This document shows, one piece after another, positions 54,401-64,000 of a stretch of DNA of 64,000 bases. A model generated the notes under the pieces. That model saw only the letters and a program-made list of their open reading frames with translations. It did not search any database and was not told the origin of the DNA. A program made the translations under genes and the position numbers. Source of the DNA: Malachius bipustulatus (lineage: Eukaryota; Arthropoda; Insecta; Coleoptera; Melyridae); the NCBI GenBank assembly GCA_910589415.1, contig OU342638.1, forward strand, positions 33,143,579 through 33,207,578, given 5' to 3'. How positions within the stretch are numbered: position 1 is the stretch's first letter; every line of letters starts with the position of its first letter.

Positions 54401-56915
54401 GTGAGAACTGCAAGATATGGTAAAAGCTGAAAAAAGCTAGGTTGCCAGGTTGAAATTTTGAAAATAAAAAGGGGTAAAAGCGAATGCTTTAACTGTCAAG
54501 GTAAAGTGACAGTTTCAGCTGTCAAAGTAATCACTATAGGCGTAACAACTTCAAAAAAAGACAAAAAAAGCGAGATAAAAACTGCAAGAAGGGCTGAGAA
54601 ACGTGAAAATACTGCCAGTTTTCGTTGACACGGTAACATATCGAAAAAAACGACCAAACTTCCATTGTTAAGGTGACAACTCGGAAAAAAAGCGTAAAAA
54701 CTGCAAGATCTTAGAATCTGAAAAATGAGAAGCAAAAGTCTGGGTTGCCATGTAGAAATATCGAAAACAAAAAAAGAAAAAAGTGATTTTTGACTGTCAA
54801 AGCAAAAAAAGTGAAAAAGTGACTATTTTAGCTGTAACCACTAAGGTAGGCATAACAACTTGAAAAAGGGACAAAAAAAGCGAGATAAAAATTGCAAGAA
54901 GGGCTTAGAAATGTGAAAAGACTGCCACAGTTTTCGTTGCTAAGGTAACATATCGAAAAAACGACCAAACTTCCCTTGTCAATGTGACAACTCGGGAAAA
55001 AAGCGTAAAAACTGCAAGATCTTAGAATCTGAAAAATGAGAAGCAAAAGTCTGGGTTGCCATGTAGAAATATCGAAAACAAAAGAAGGAAAAAAGTTATT
55101 TTTGACTATCAAAGTAAAAAAAAGTGAAAAAGTGACTATTTTAGCTGTCAAAGTAACCACTATAGGCGTAACAACTTGAAAAAAAGACAAAAAAAGCGAG
55201 ATAAAAACTGCAAGAAGGGCTGAGAAACGTGAAAATACTGCCACAGTTTTCGTTGCTAAGGTAACATATCGAAAAAAACGATCAAACAAAACAGCGACAA
55301 CTTCCCTTGTCAACGTAACAACTCGGGAAAAAGCGAAAAAACTGCAAGATAGTAAAAACTGAAAAACGAGGGTTGCTATGTTGAAATTTCGAAAACAAAA
55401 GAGGAAAAAAGTGACTTTGGCTGTCAAAATAACCACTGGGCGTAACTACTTGAAAAAAGCAAAAAAGCGAGAGAAAAACTGCCAGAAGGTAACAACACCA
55501 ACTGAGAAATGTTGAAAAGACTGCCACAGTTTTCGTTGTCAAGGTAACATAATAACGAAAATAAAAGGACCAAAAACGACAAAAAAGCGTGAAAACTGGA
55601 TTGAGCTGAAAAATGAGAAGAGTGGAAAACTGCGCTGATTGGTTGCCATGGTAACGACTCAAAAATACGAGACGTGAGAGAATGCGACATCCTCGGTTTC
55701 CTTGGCAACAGCTCGAAAATGAAAAGCGTGCGAGAATGTAAAAAATGGTTTCCTTGGTAACCATTCGGGATAAAACAACTGGAAAATTGCAAAATAAAAC
55801 GCATCCAAGAATGCGTTTAAACGGTAAAATTTTGAAATACAAACGTGACAGAACGTGCAGGTTTTCTCATCAGAAAACGCGATTTTCTGGTCGTGTTAAC
55901 AATTTGAAAAAAATTATTCTTGTTCCAGTCTAGAAAGGAAAAGTTCTGCAAACACAAAAATGTTCAAAAAATAATATTTTCTAATAATCGACTAGCAAAA
56001 AACAAGTTCATAAAAACATCATCTTCAGCGCACACCTTACATAAAATCAAAACCTTGACAGTTAATTTCGCATTGACAGCAAAGGAATAACTTAATCGAT
56101 TCTTAGAGGATTCAGGCACGCAAGGTAACTTTTTATTGCTAATTTATCTCTGATAAAGACGTCACATTCGCCGAAACGTGTCTCTTTATCACTTATTTAG
56201 GACAAGAATAATGCTCTTTACATAATATGTACCTATACATGCGTTTGAATGCTAATCATATGTTTCAATGAATTAATATGCGTAAAAAGCATTTCTCTCG
56301 AAAATAATGTTATAATAAAAAACTCGATTTATTGTTTAAATCCAATTTTAACCGCTCCACCAGAGCCCAACGTACCAATTTTATTATTTTTTGGGAAGAG
56401 GCATATTTTTGCTAATATCTCAAAAATTAGACGGCGTAGGTACCAAAAATTGTGATATATTTTCTGAATCTTTTAAAAAAAATCGACCCCCAATTTTTTG
56501 TACCCCATCATTTGAGCAAACAATTATTTTCATAATTTTAAAGCGATATCTCCAGTATTTTTTCCCTGATAAAATCGACTGCGACAAACACACAGACAGA
56601 GTCTCTGCATATTTTTTAAGGACCCAAATTTGAAAAAAAAAAACCAGGGGTATAACCCAGGGTTATTCCAAGGTATTCCATAACCCAGATAGATAGAGAT
56701 AAAAAAAATGAGCAAAGTGCGCATTCTAGTTCTAATAATCATCAACTTTATAATAATTTTCCACCCCAAATGGCAGGAATAAGCGTCTCTTCTCATAAAA
56801 ATTAGGGTAAATCCCCTAAATATTAGGGGATTCACTAGTACTAGCACTAAGCACAAGAGGGCACAATTAATTTTAAACCCCAATTTTATTAAAAAAAAAA
56901 ATTAAAAAACTTACT
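48484..56915 (-). CDS. Indy: SLC13-family citrate/dicarboxylate transporter (INDY)
   Basis: Minus-strand coding exons 52167..51821, 50042..49706, 49641..49295, 49225..48954, 48890..48782 and 48726..48484 join in frame. The A of the start codon is supplied by base 56915 of the upstream exon, giving MNLPYLPFTLYWR and 551 residues in all (Drosophila INDY about 572). About a dozen membrane segments are visible. SLC13 hallmarks: ECLPLPVTSLIP, KETNMMFVGG, first signature SMWISNTAATAMMIPI with S140-N141-T142, GGIGCIVGSGTNL, LLGGGFALAEASKKSG, second signature QFSSNVAVSNVILPV with S454-N455-V456, and MMPAAICSSFAFCLPVSTPPNAI. Known: INDY moves citrate and other Krebs-cycle intermediates across the plasma membrane of gut, fat body and oenocytes. 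The second signature has Val in place of the Thr found in the SNT motif of mammalian Na+-coupled members. Introns are 54-69 bp except two long repeat-filled ones (50043-51820 and 52168-56914). Confidence 0.92.
50213..50273. other. 25-bp stem hairpin
   Basis: CTAGGGGACCTGTATTACC...GACACT pairs with AGTGTCGGTAATACAGG...TAG across an 11-base loop with one mismatch in 25 pairs. It lies in an Indy intron. It could be a microRNA-like precursor or a tiny foldback element; the flanks both carry CAACAT. Confidence 0.5.
50933..51215. mobile_element. mariner-type MITE, left part only
   Basis: TATACAGGGTGTATCAGAG starts at about 50932 and is followed by text typical of this MITE class. No matching right end is visible before the next element at 51216, so it may have been truncated or interrupted. 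Confidence 0.4.
51216..51635. mobile_element. MITE with ~73-bp inverted ends (TACAGG-GTGTCCGGAAATTATG)
   Basis: 51216-51290 and 51560-51635 are inverted copies with only a few mismatches, flanked by TA. No transposase. A decayed relative of the end sequence (ATGTCCGGAAATTAT) occurs near 53026. Confidence 0.75.
52168..54340. other. long Indy intron, first part, no gene seen
   Basis: AT-rich sequence with (TA)n-like stretch at 52545-52595. A MITE end relic lies at about 53026. No frame with support. Confidence 0.45.
54340..55900. repeat. ~310-bp tandem repeats with X-box-like motifs, in Indy intron
   Basis: TAACAACTT landmarks at 54541, 54851, 55167 and 55441 give steps of 310, 316 and 274 bp. 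Units contain GCGAGATAAAAACTGCAAGA and GTAACA-ATCGAAAA blocks and many GTTG-CA-GGTAAC sites, including an exact GTTGCCATGGTAAC at 55642. The Phe/Ser-rich minus-strand frames are repeat artefacts. Confidence 0.85.
55901..56914. other. long Indy intron, promoter-proximal part
   Basis: No gene seen. Contains CTGATAAAGACGTC...GCCGAAACGTGTC (56146-56190), a retroelement-end-like motif, and AT-rich sequence. Confidence 0.45.
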
Positions 56916-57285
56916 TGTCACGTCACTTCAACTTCGACTTCAACAACGAACAACTCGAATACCAAATAATACTTTTCCAGTAATAAATAAAAAAAATCAC
57001 AATAAAGTTACACTTCCACTGCTACCATGACCATGAGCCACTATTAAATTACTACCACCACCGCCTTCCAAGTCCAAGAGCTTCTCGAAGAGGACCAAAA
57101 ACAACAACAAAATAAATCCGTTTCACGTCGAAGGGTTCAGCTGCGACTGCTTTTTTTTACCACGACTACTGCGCTTTGATGACCCGAAGACACAAAATCG
57201 AGTACTCGGTCTCGTAAAGTTGCGGTCTGACGTAAGTTTCGGCCTGGCGCAAACTGGCAACGCACATTGTCTCTGCGATGTGAAT
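56915..57285 (-). other. Indy: probable Indy first exon (5'UTR) with uORFs
   Basis: On the minus strand this exon runs from the predicted start near 57285 to a GTAAGT donor after ...GTGACAA at 56915. Its last base, A, joins TG at 52167-52166 to form the ATG of Indy, in the good context ACAATGA. Two upstream frames are visible: one of 34 codons from the ATG at 57267, and an 8-codon one (MVMVAVEV) near 57030. Their presence suggests translational control of Indy. Confidence 0.65.
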
Positions 57286-57325
57286 GAATCCGAAAAGCCG
57301 AGCAACGAGCGCTTTTATAGGCGCT
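57285..57325 (-). promoter_or_regulatory. TATA-box promoter, probably of Indy
   Basis: Minus strand CCTATAAAAGCGC has its TATA at 57319-57313, and an initiator-like TTCATTC at 57288-57282 sits about 30 bases downstream. The distance fits a focused arthropod promoter and no other minus-strand gene is available for it. Confidence 0.6.
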
Positions 57326-58035
57326 CGTTATCTCTTAATTATTGTTTGCTTCTTCCCTGCTGCGCTCTTTCGCTCTTTTCCGCACTTATCGCGTTCGATG
57401 TTAGTATTGTTAATAATGCGAGCGATAATGAATTATTTAGACTTGGCCTGAGACGGACAGCTCCAGTTATCGACATCGACTTGGGGAGTCATTGAGAAAT
57501 CCAAAAGATACGTCGCAAGAATTATTATCTGGTCGAGTTGCGAAAAAAAAGCAATTAATCCAGTCGAAGGAGTTTAGATCTGAAGATAGAGGCTTTGGTG
57601 CCTTCGAAACGTGTTGCATAAGATATTGCTACAAGTGATACTTTTTTATCACCATTTTATCGTCTTAAAAATGTTAGCAAAAAAATTTGTCGCACATTTG
57701 GGCAAAAAAGGGTTTCAAAAAAAGGGATGATAGAGCTAAAGCTAAAGAAAAAATAAATTTTCAGTCAGGTTAAATTTGGAATTCTGAAATCATAATTGAT
57801 TTCGGGTTGTTTTGCCGTGGTCCATGGAGATTTGCTCCGAACATTTCGTCTGCAACTGCGGTAGACATGACATGCGTACAAAAGTTTTATTAACATTGAT
57901 AACAGAAATAGACATTTTTATTAGTCGTAGAAAAATTATAGTATTGTACTCGTAAAAATTATTAATTAAGAAAAAAACAATGCAAGGGTAACTGCTATAG
58001 GTATCGAAAATAAAATAAGAAATGAAATAAGTAAC
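57326..58035. other. intergenic upstream of the Indy promoter
   Basis: A GC-richer stretch (57330-57500) next to the promoter may hold regulatory sites. CTGAAGATAGAGGC...GCCTTCGAAACG (57580-57612) is another retroelement-end-like motif. No gene seen. Confidence 0.45.
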
Positions 58036-59245
58036 AGATTTCGTTGTCAAGGTAACAACTCGGGCAAAAGCTTAGCAACTTCGGAAAAAATGAGAGAAAA
58101 AACCGGCAAGAGGATAACAGCAACAGTTCAAAATGAAAAACGTGGAAAGACTGTTACAGTCTTCGTTGTCATGGCAACGTATCGAAAATAAAAGTAATAA
58201 AAAAGCGACAAATTCGGTTGTCAAGGTAACAACTCGGGAAAAAGCTCACCAACTTGAGAAAAAATGAGAAAAAACCTACAAGAGGGTAACAGGAACAGTT
58301 GAAAATGTAAAACGTGGAAATACTACCACAGTCTTCGTTGCCATGGTAACGTATCGAAAATAAAAGTAATACAAAAGCGACAAATTCGGTTGTCAAAGTA
58401 ACAACTCGGGATAAAGCTCACCAACAACTTTGGAAAAAAGAGAGAAAAAAACTGCAAGAGGGTAACAGCAACAGCTAATGATAAAAAATGTGGAAAGAGT
58501 GCACAGTTTTCTTTGCCACGGTAACATTGTGAAAATTAAAGGACTAAAAAAGCGACAAATTCGGTTGTATTAGTAACAACTCGAGAAAAAGCTCACCAAC
58601 TCGGGAAAAAATGAGAAAAAAAACTGCAAAACGGTAAAAGCTACAGCTGAAAATGAAAAATGCGGAAAGACTGCACAGTCTTCGTTGCCACGGTAATATT
58701 TTGAAAATTAAAGGACTTAAAAAGCGCAAAATTCGGTTGTCTTAGTAACAACTCGGGAAGAAGCTCACCAACTTGGTGAAAAATGAGAAAAAAAACGCAA
58801 GAGGGCAACAGCAACAGCCAATGATGAAAAATGTGAAAATGTACAGTCTTCGTTGCCATGGTAACTTATCAAAAATAAAAGAACTAAAAAGCGACAAATT
58901 TGGTTGTCATGGTAACAACTCGGGAATAGGCTTAGGACCAACTTGGGAAAAAATGAGAAAGAAAAAAAACCGACAAGAGGGTAACAGCAACAGCTGAAAA
59001 TGAGAACTGTGGAAGGACTGCTATAACAGTCTTCGTTGCCATGGTAACATGTTGAAAATAAAAGGACTAAAAAGCGACAAATTTGGATGTCAAGGTAAAG
59101 AAAGCGTGAAAACGTTGCCGTGTTAAAATAACAAAAATAAGAAAAGGGGTGGCTTTGGTTGTCAAAGTAACGACTTTAAAAAAAGCAAAAAGAGTGCGGG
59201 AAGATTGTTACAGTTTAGGTTGCCATGGCAACATATCTAAAATAA
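58035..59245. repeat. ~173-bp tandem array rich in X-box-like motifs
   Basis: GGTAACAACTCGGG landmarks at 58051, 58224, 58397, 58572, 58744 and 58911 give steps of 167-175 bp. Each unit has two GTTGYCANGGTAAC-like sites, with exact GTTGCCATGGTAAC at 58337, 58852 and 59035 and the fully palindromic GTTGCCATGGCAAC at 59219. The same family occurs at 54.3-55.9 kb. Frames here are artefacts. Confidence 0.9.
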
Positions 59246-59499
59246 AAGGACCGCAAAATTAGTCAGTTATTTGGGCCAAAAAGGGTTCCAAAAAAGAGGT
59301 TTCAAAATGAAAAAGCGGCCATAAAGCTGAAGCGAAATAAATAATTAATCTTACTTTAGCTATATTGGAAATAGTTCGCAAAAGGTACACCACTGCCGGG
59401 GTCTTTTTGATCAAACTTGGGGCCTTCACTGCTGAGGAGGAGCGGTGCTCAGAGCTCAGCTGCGCGTGAAAAAAGGACCAATCCCGTTCACAAAAAATT

Positions 59500-60190
59500 A
59501 AAACAAAGAGTTAAGTCAACCTAAAACTTTTGGTGCAATCCTAGATGCAAAGCTGACCTGGAACCTGGACCTGCAGAAGATCATAGAAAAAAAGTTAAAT
59601 AGGCGTGCAAAAACTGGTTAGATTCACATTAACAAATGGCTGTCTGGTCTGGTGGCCCAAGGCTAATCAGAGATTGGCCACAGTGAAACTTCAAGGTGTA
59701 CTGAGGCTCACAAACTCATAAGAAAGGCGAAAATATGTCGAAACGCTCTCATATATCACCACCATCTGACTGGACTATAAGATTTGAGGAGAATATTAGG
59801 AGGAACTATAAAGGTTTAGGGAACCTGCATCCTCTCCAACTGCTAAGGGTAGCCTGAAACTTTTTTCATGGCATAAAATTAGATCAAAATTAGTGATTGA
59901 ACCAGAGAACACTAAGGGGTACCCATGTCATCGAGGGGTTATAATTCCAACATAGAATCATAAGTGGCGCCGGTACCAGGAAAAATAAATGTGGTAAGGT
60001 CATGATCATGAAGAAGATGAAAGAACCTTCTCAAAGTCTTACCAGAGGGTGAATGGAAGAAAGAGAGTTGGTGATGGACTCTGTAATGAAGAATACTTCT
60101 CATGGTCTCGGACCACTTAGTCCTTGGTTAAACTGCAGAGGATTTTTTGATTAATCAAGGAACGTCTAAATGTGAAAGGATGCAATAAGC
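59500..60190 (+). pseudogene. LINE remnant (RT C-terminus, R1/Jockey-like)
   Basis: The plus strand reads FGAILDAKLTWNLDLQKIIEKK, then after a stop and a frame change VWWPKANQRLATVKLQGVLRL, which resemble the region after the YADD motif in R1/Jockey-type reverse transcriptases. Stops and frameshifts are many and no earlier domains remain. Confidence 0.6.
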
Positions 60191-61440
60191 TTTTAACGTC
60201 TTCAGTGTGTTTGTGTTAGGGATAGGGATTTAGTAAAAATACAATAATGTGCAAGAGACTTTGCTCAGTCTACAGTGTTGTCTATTTGGGCATAAAATGG
60301 TTCACTTCAGGGATTTGCTTGCCGCTTGCATTGTTTGTGTTAATTGTTTAAGAAGTAAATGCAAATTCTGCGGTTTCTAAATTTACATACAATGCATTTT
60401 TCAGGGTTGCAATGTTATTTTCGGGTCCAATAATAATTAAAAAAAAATGAAATAAGATTGATGAAGCTTCGGCAATAAAAATTTCTGGGAGCTCAAAAAC
60501 AAATGTTTGTTGACCCGGTAATAAAAAACTCGTGCTGTTGCCTTTTGATATTTTAGGTGCTCGTAATTATACCCATTTTTTTCATAAAATCGAGTTTTTA
60601 ATTTATTTCAATCCGTGACGCCGTTACACGAATTTCGGTCGTCAAGAGCAGGTTGTTTATTAATAAATTTAATCGTCCAATGCGGGTCAGTATCTCGATA
60701 TTGCCAAAAACATCGATCGATTTGAACCGAACGTGTGCATCTCTGATTAGGAAAATTGAGTTACCCGAAAGAAAACTGGCCCCTCCATCTCTTGCTGTTC
60801 GTTTTCTGAATGTTACGTAGCTATACGTAGCAACGTCACAAGAAAACAAAAAAATCTGCATTTTAATATTTAGTAGCTACGTCCATGTACATGTGCATAT
60901 TATAGAAATGCAGGTTTAATCCATCAATCAATTTACATAAGAAAAAATCGAGTAAACGTAAACGTAAACAACATTTTGAAATGCATATACATACGACATA
61001 CCACATACCACATAAGACATACCACATACCACATTACGACATACGACAAGTTGGCCTAATAATTATTAAAGATAACCTTTCGAAGTGCAAGACAAAGAAA
61101 AAAATTCCGTCTAATAATTAATCTGTCTAATAATTGTGCATCATTTTATATAAATTACCGTTATCATGGCTGACAGATAGGGATAACCCGCGTGAAAAAA
61201 TCCAGAACTGATTGGGTCAAATTAAATAATAATAATTGGCGGGTTTTTCTTTTCAGATAATTATCTCAGATTTAATTACGTTCTGAAGAATTACGCCCTC
61301 GAGTAGATTGTAATAAAACAGAATATACGCATGCGCAATACTCAAATCTGAGCTTTTACCGTGTAAGTATGAATAGGTACAAGAACTATGGAAAAGTAAC
61401 GTCTACCTAGAACGAGGTGAGAGAATAAATTTGACATCGT
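60191..61440. other. intergenic, no gene seen
   Basis: AT-rich; a CATACCA/CATACGA microsatellite-like tract lies at about 60985-61045. The 87-codon frame at 60598-60861 (-) has no support. Confidence 0.45.
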
Positions 61441-63540
61441 CCAGCTTTTTCTGGGTGCAAGAAAATTTCTTTGAAGAAATAACCGAGCAATATCTACATC
61501 AGTCCTCCCTTGAATAGTTTTTGCTAGATCGATCTTCCTGGATGCAAGCAGTTTTTTTGACGAGGTTGTCTATCCATAGATCTTGAGCCGTTTTTGACTT
61601 GGTATGCATCAGTTTCCACATTAGCTGTGCTGCTGATGGTTTTTTCGTGTCAGCCAATCTTGCAGTGTGCAAGATCTCATTAAATGTTGATGGATATTTT
61701 GCGGTTCACACATCATCTCTCTGCAAGAGCTTTTGACAAGATTTTTTATGGAATCATACCGTTTGACTTGATGCAGGTTCCTGAAGGCGCCTCTTGACTT
61801 TTATCAAGATCTTGCGAAATGTCCTCTGAAACAGTTTTTGAACCATCCTTTTACCACATCAACAACTGAGCCTTCTTTTCGTCTTTGTACAATTTTCTCT
61901 TTGCAAGATCTTTTGACAAGTTTTTTAACGATTCTTGCGGGCAGAATCTACTTTAGTCCCGCCTTTAGAGCGTTTTTGAACCGTTTCATTTAAGATGTCT
62001 TGACTATACGGATCTTTGACAGTGTCCACATTAACCATGTGCAACATCTTTAGACTACATTTTTTGCTAATCTTACCGGCATCTTTCATGGTGTTCTCTA
62101 TAACCATTTTGAACCATCAATTTTCTCGAGCGAAAGATTTCGTCGAGATTGCTCATGGATTTTGAGCGCTTTGCCTAAAACTCCGGTTCTTGAGCATTTT
62201 CCGTCCCAGTCCATCTTCCGGTGTTCAAGATCTTTTGACTAGGTTTCTTTGCGACTCTTGTCGGCTTGACCTGATGCAGTTTTGGTTTTTTATTCATAAA
62301 AAAACATTGGCATGGGTTTTTTAACCATCCGTTTACTCGAGTGCAAGATTTCGTCGAGATTGTTCATGTATTTTGGGCACTTTTCCAAAAAACTGTGGTT
62401 CTTGAGCCTTTTTTCGGTTCAGTCCGTCTTCTTTTGTGTGCAAGATCTTTTGACAATATTTTTTGCGACTCTTGCTGGTTTGATCTGATTCAGTTTTCTC
62501 TTGACAATTGTCCAAATCTTGCACGGCATCCTTTGGAACAATTTTTTAACCATTCATTTTCTCGAGTGCAAGATTTCATTGACATTGGAAATGGATTTCG
62601 GCGCTTTTCCCAAAAACTCCGGTTCTTGGGCCTTTTTTGGTTTCAGTCCATCTTCCAGTGTGCAAGATCTTTTGACAAGATTTTTTACGAACTCTACCGG
62701 CTTGACCTGATGCAGTTTTCTCTTGGTGTTTGTCCAAATCTTGCACGGCGTCCTTAAGGACTGTTTTTCGCAAGATTTCGACAGATTGTTCATGGATTTT
62801 TGTCGCATTTCCCAAAAAATTTCGGTCTTGAGCCTTTTTCGTCCCAGTCCATCTTTCTGTGTGCAAGATCTTTTGACAAATTTTTTTTTACGAACATTTC
62901 CGGGTTGACCTGATGCAGCTTTCTGAACGGAACCTGTGATTTGTCAAACTATTGCACAATGTCTTCTAGAATCGTTTTCGAACCACCCATTTTCCCAAGT
63001 GCAAGATTTTGTCGAGATTGCTCATACATTTTGGACAGTTTTTCCATAAAATTCGGTTCTTAAACCTTTTCTTCGCCTCGGTTCATCTTCCTGTGAACAA
63101 GATCGTTCGACAAGATTTTTTGCGAATATTGCCATTTTGGTCTAATTCAACCCCTGACGATTTGTTCAAACCTTGGACAATGTCCTCTAAAATCAGTCCC
63201 ATCTCCTGAACCATTTCCGCTGAGTACAAGATATTTTGACGAGATTGTCCATGAGTTTTTTTGGCAATTTCCACATCAACCAGTCATAGAGCCATTTTTG
63301 GCTTGGTTCAGCTCCCATTTCAAGCTACTTCGACATGATTTTTTTGTCTAATTTTATTTTATTTATATATATATATATATATATATTTCTCTCTTCGGCT
63401 GTTTTGACTTGGTTCAGCTTCCTGAGTGTTTTGAAGAGAAACTCAATGCACTTTTTGGCAAATTACACATCAACCAGTTCTAGAGCCGTTTTTGGCTTGG
63501 TCCAGCTCCCATTTCAAGCTCATTTCAATTTTGTCTCTTA
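61440..63540. repeat. ~200-220-bp degenerate tandem block, related to 20.8-24.5 kb
   Basis: CAAGATCTTTTGACA landmarks at about 62226, 62441, 62663 and 62864 give steps of 201-222 bp. Repeated phrases (CTTGACCTGATGCAG, TTTTCTCTTG, CGAGTGCAAGATTTCGTCGAGATTG) are shared among copies. Core words are the same as in the 20.8-24.5 kb block, so one family occupies two loci. A short (TA)n run lies at 63363-63386. Confidence 0.85.
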
Positions 63541-64000
63541 AACTAATTTTTAAAAGTTTTTTTTTTTAAGCCGCGTTAAAAGTTTATAAGACCGGCCGAC
63601 AGTTAATAACTTCTCAGGGTGACTCATATAGATTATCCGTTCCGTCTTAATTGACTTTGCTCTATTTAAGTGGCGTGTTCAATAAAATGTCGTTAAATAT
63701 CTGGAACAATTAGCCGAGCGCAGATTATCAACGAGTACTTTGAGTTGTTTGATAAATAATAAATCCACAAATCATCGTTTTTATATCCTATTTCTTCATT
63801 ATTATTTGATGTTGGTGTTGGTGCTGGTGATTATTTTTAATTGCTTATTCATTGGTCGATTATACAATTTAGTAGAGGTGATGATTGTTTCATTATTTAC
63901 GCTTATACCTGATATTATAATTAATTAGGTACCAGAGCCAATCAGTTCCTTTGAACTTTTATATTATTTATAACCGGATTGGGAGTGTCTGGATCGTTAT
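63541..64000. other. terminal AT-rich sequence, no gene seen
   Basis: Contains a CAGGGTGACTCAT end-like motif at 63616 and a GTTGGTGTTGGTGCTGG simple repeat near 63811. Nothing else supported. Confidence 0.4.

Noticed and set aside
54496..55842. Long Phe/Ser/Leu-rich minus-strand frames, up to 202 codons
   Set aside because: Low-complexity translation of the X-box satellite with no start context, domain or splice structure; their repeats follow the DNA period.
57123..57305. 60-codon minus-strand frame in the Indy leader
   Set aside because: It begins upstream of the predicted transcription start and has no recognisable family; the leader uORFs are in other positions.
60598..60861. 87-codon minus-strand frame
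   Set aside because: No domain, no splice or promoter context, in repeat-rich intergenic DNA.

Overview
The window is a piece of an AT-rich insect genome, most likely a beetle (inference). The protein-coding genes have very short GT-AG introns, mostly 54-61 bp, and include typical insect genes: a Rebers-Riddiford (RR) cuticular protein, a CYP6-like P450 and INDY. Much of the rest is satellite DNA, MITEs and decayed non-LTR retrotransposons. No bacterial-type genes, rRNA or CRISPR arrays were seen. All gene models below were built by hand from reading frames and splice sites.

Layout. 1-1.4 kb: the 3' part of a multi-exon C2H2 zinc-finger gene (+). 3.6-4.0 kb: a TA-flanked MITE. 5.0-6.7 kb: a ~249-bp TTGATCA-rich tandem array. 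7.7-9.6 kb: a secreted cuticular protein with two RR chitin-binding domains (-). 9.7-12.8 kb: a 193-bp satellite. 13.6-15.3 kb: a 207-bp satellite. 16-20 kb: scattered repeats, a tRNA-like SINE fragment and a foldback element. 20.8-24.5 kb: a degenerate repeat block with a 960-bp higher-order unit, ending near a reverse-transcriptase scrap. 25.4-27.8 kb: a complete CYP3-clan (CYP6-like) P450 (+).

29.8-40.8 kb is the gene-dense core: Znf830 (+), a single-exon C2H2 gene (+), Tim22 (-), Bola2 (+) with an intronless Alg6 (+) inside its first coding intron, and mevalonate kinase (+) whose likely ATG lies 23 bases after the Bola2 stop. 41.2-44.6 kb: a PHD/EN/RT LINE (-) broken by a likely solo LTR. 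44.8-46.6 kb: a 16-finger C2H2 gene (-), paralogous to the one at 31.4 kb. 47.2-47.4 kb: a MITE.

48.5-57.3 kb: Indy/SLC13 (-). Its start codon appears to be assembled across a 4.7-kb intron from a TATA-driven first exon. That intron and the promoter-upstream region carry two blocks of one satellite family rich in RFX X-box-like 14-mers. 59.5-60.2 kb: a LINE remnant. 61.4-63.5 kb: an array related to the 20.8-24.5 kb block.

Functionally the genes are mixed housekeeping and physiology: mitochondrial carrier import (Tim22), Fe-S trafficking (Bola2), N-glycan precursor glucosylation (Alg6), isoprenoid synthesis (Mvk), splicing or genome maintenance (Znf830), xenobiotic metabolism (P450), citrate transport (Indy) and cuticle. 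They do not form one pathway. The most distinctive points are gene-architecture features (split start codon, nested gene, near-overlapping genes) and the motif-bearing satellites.
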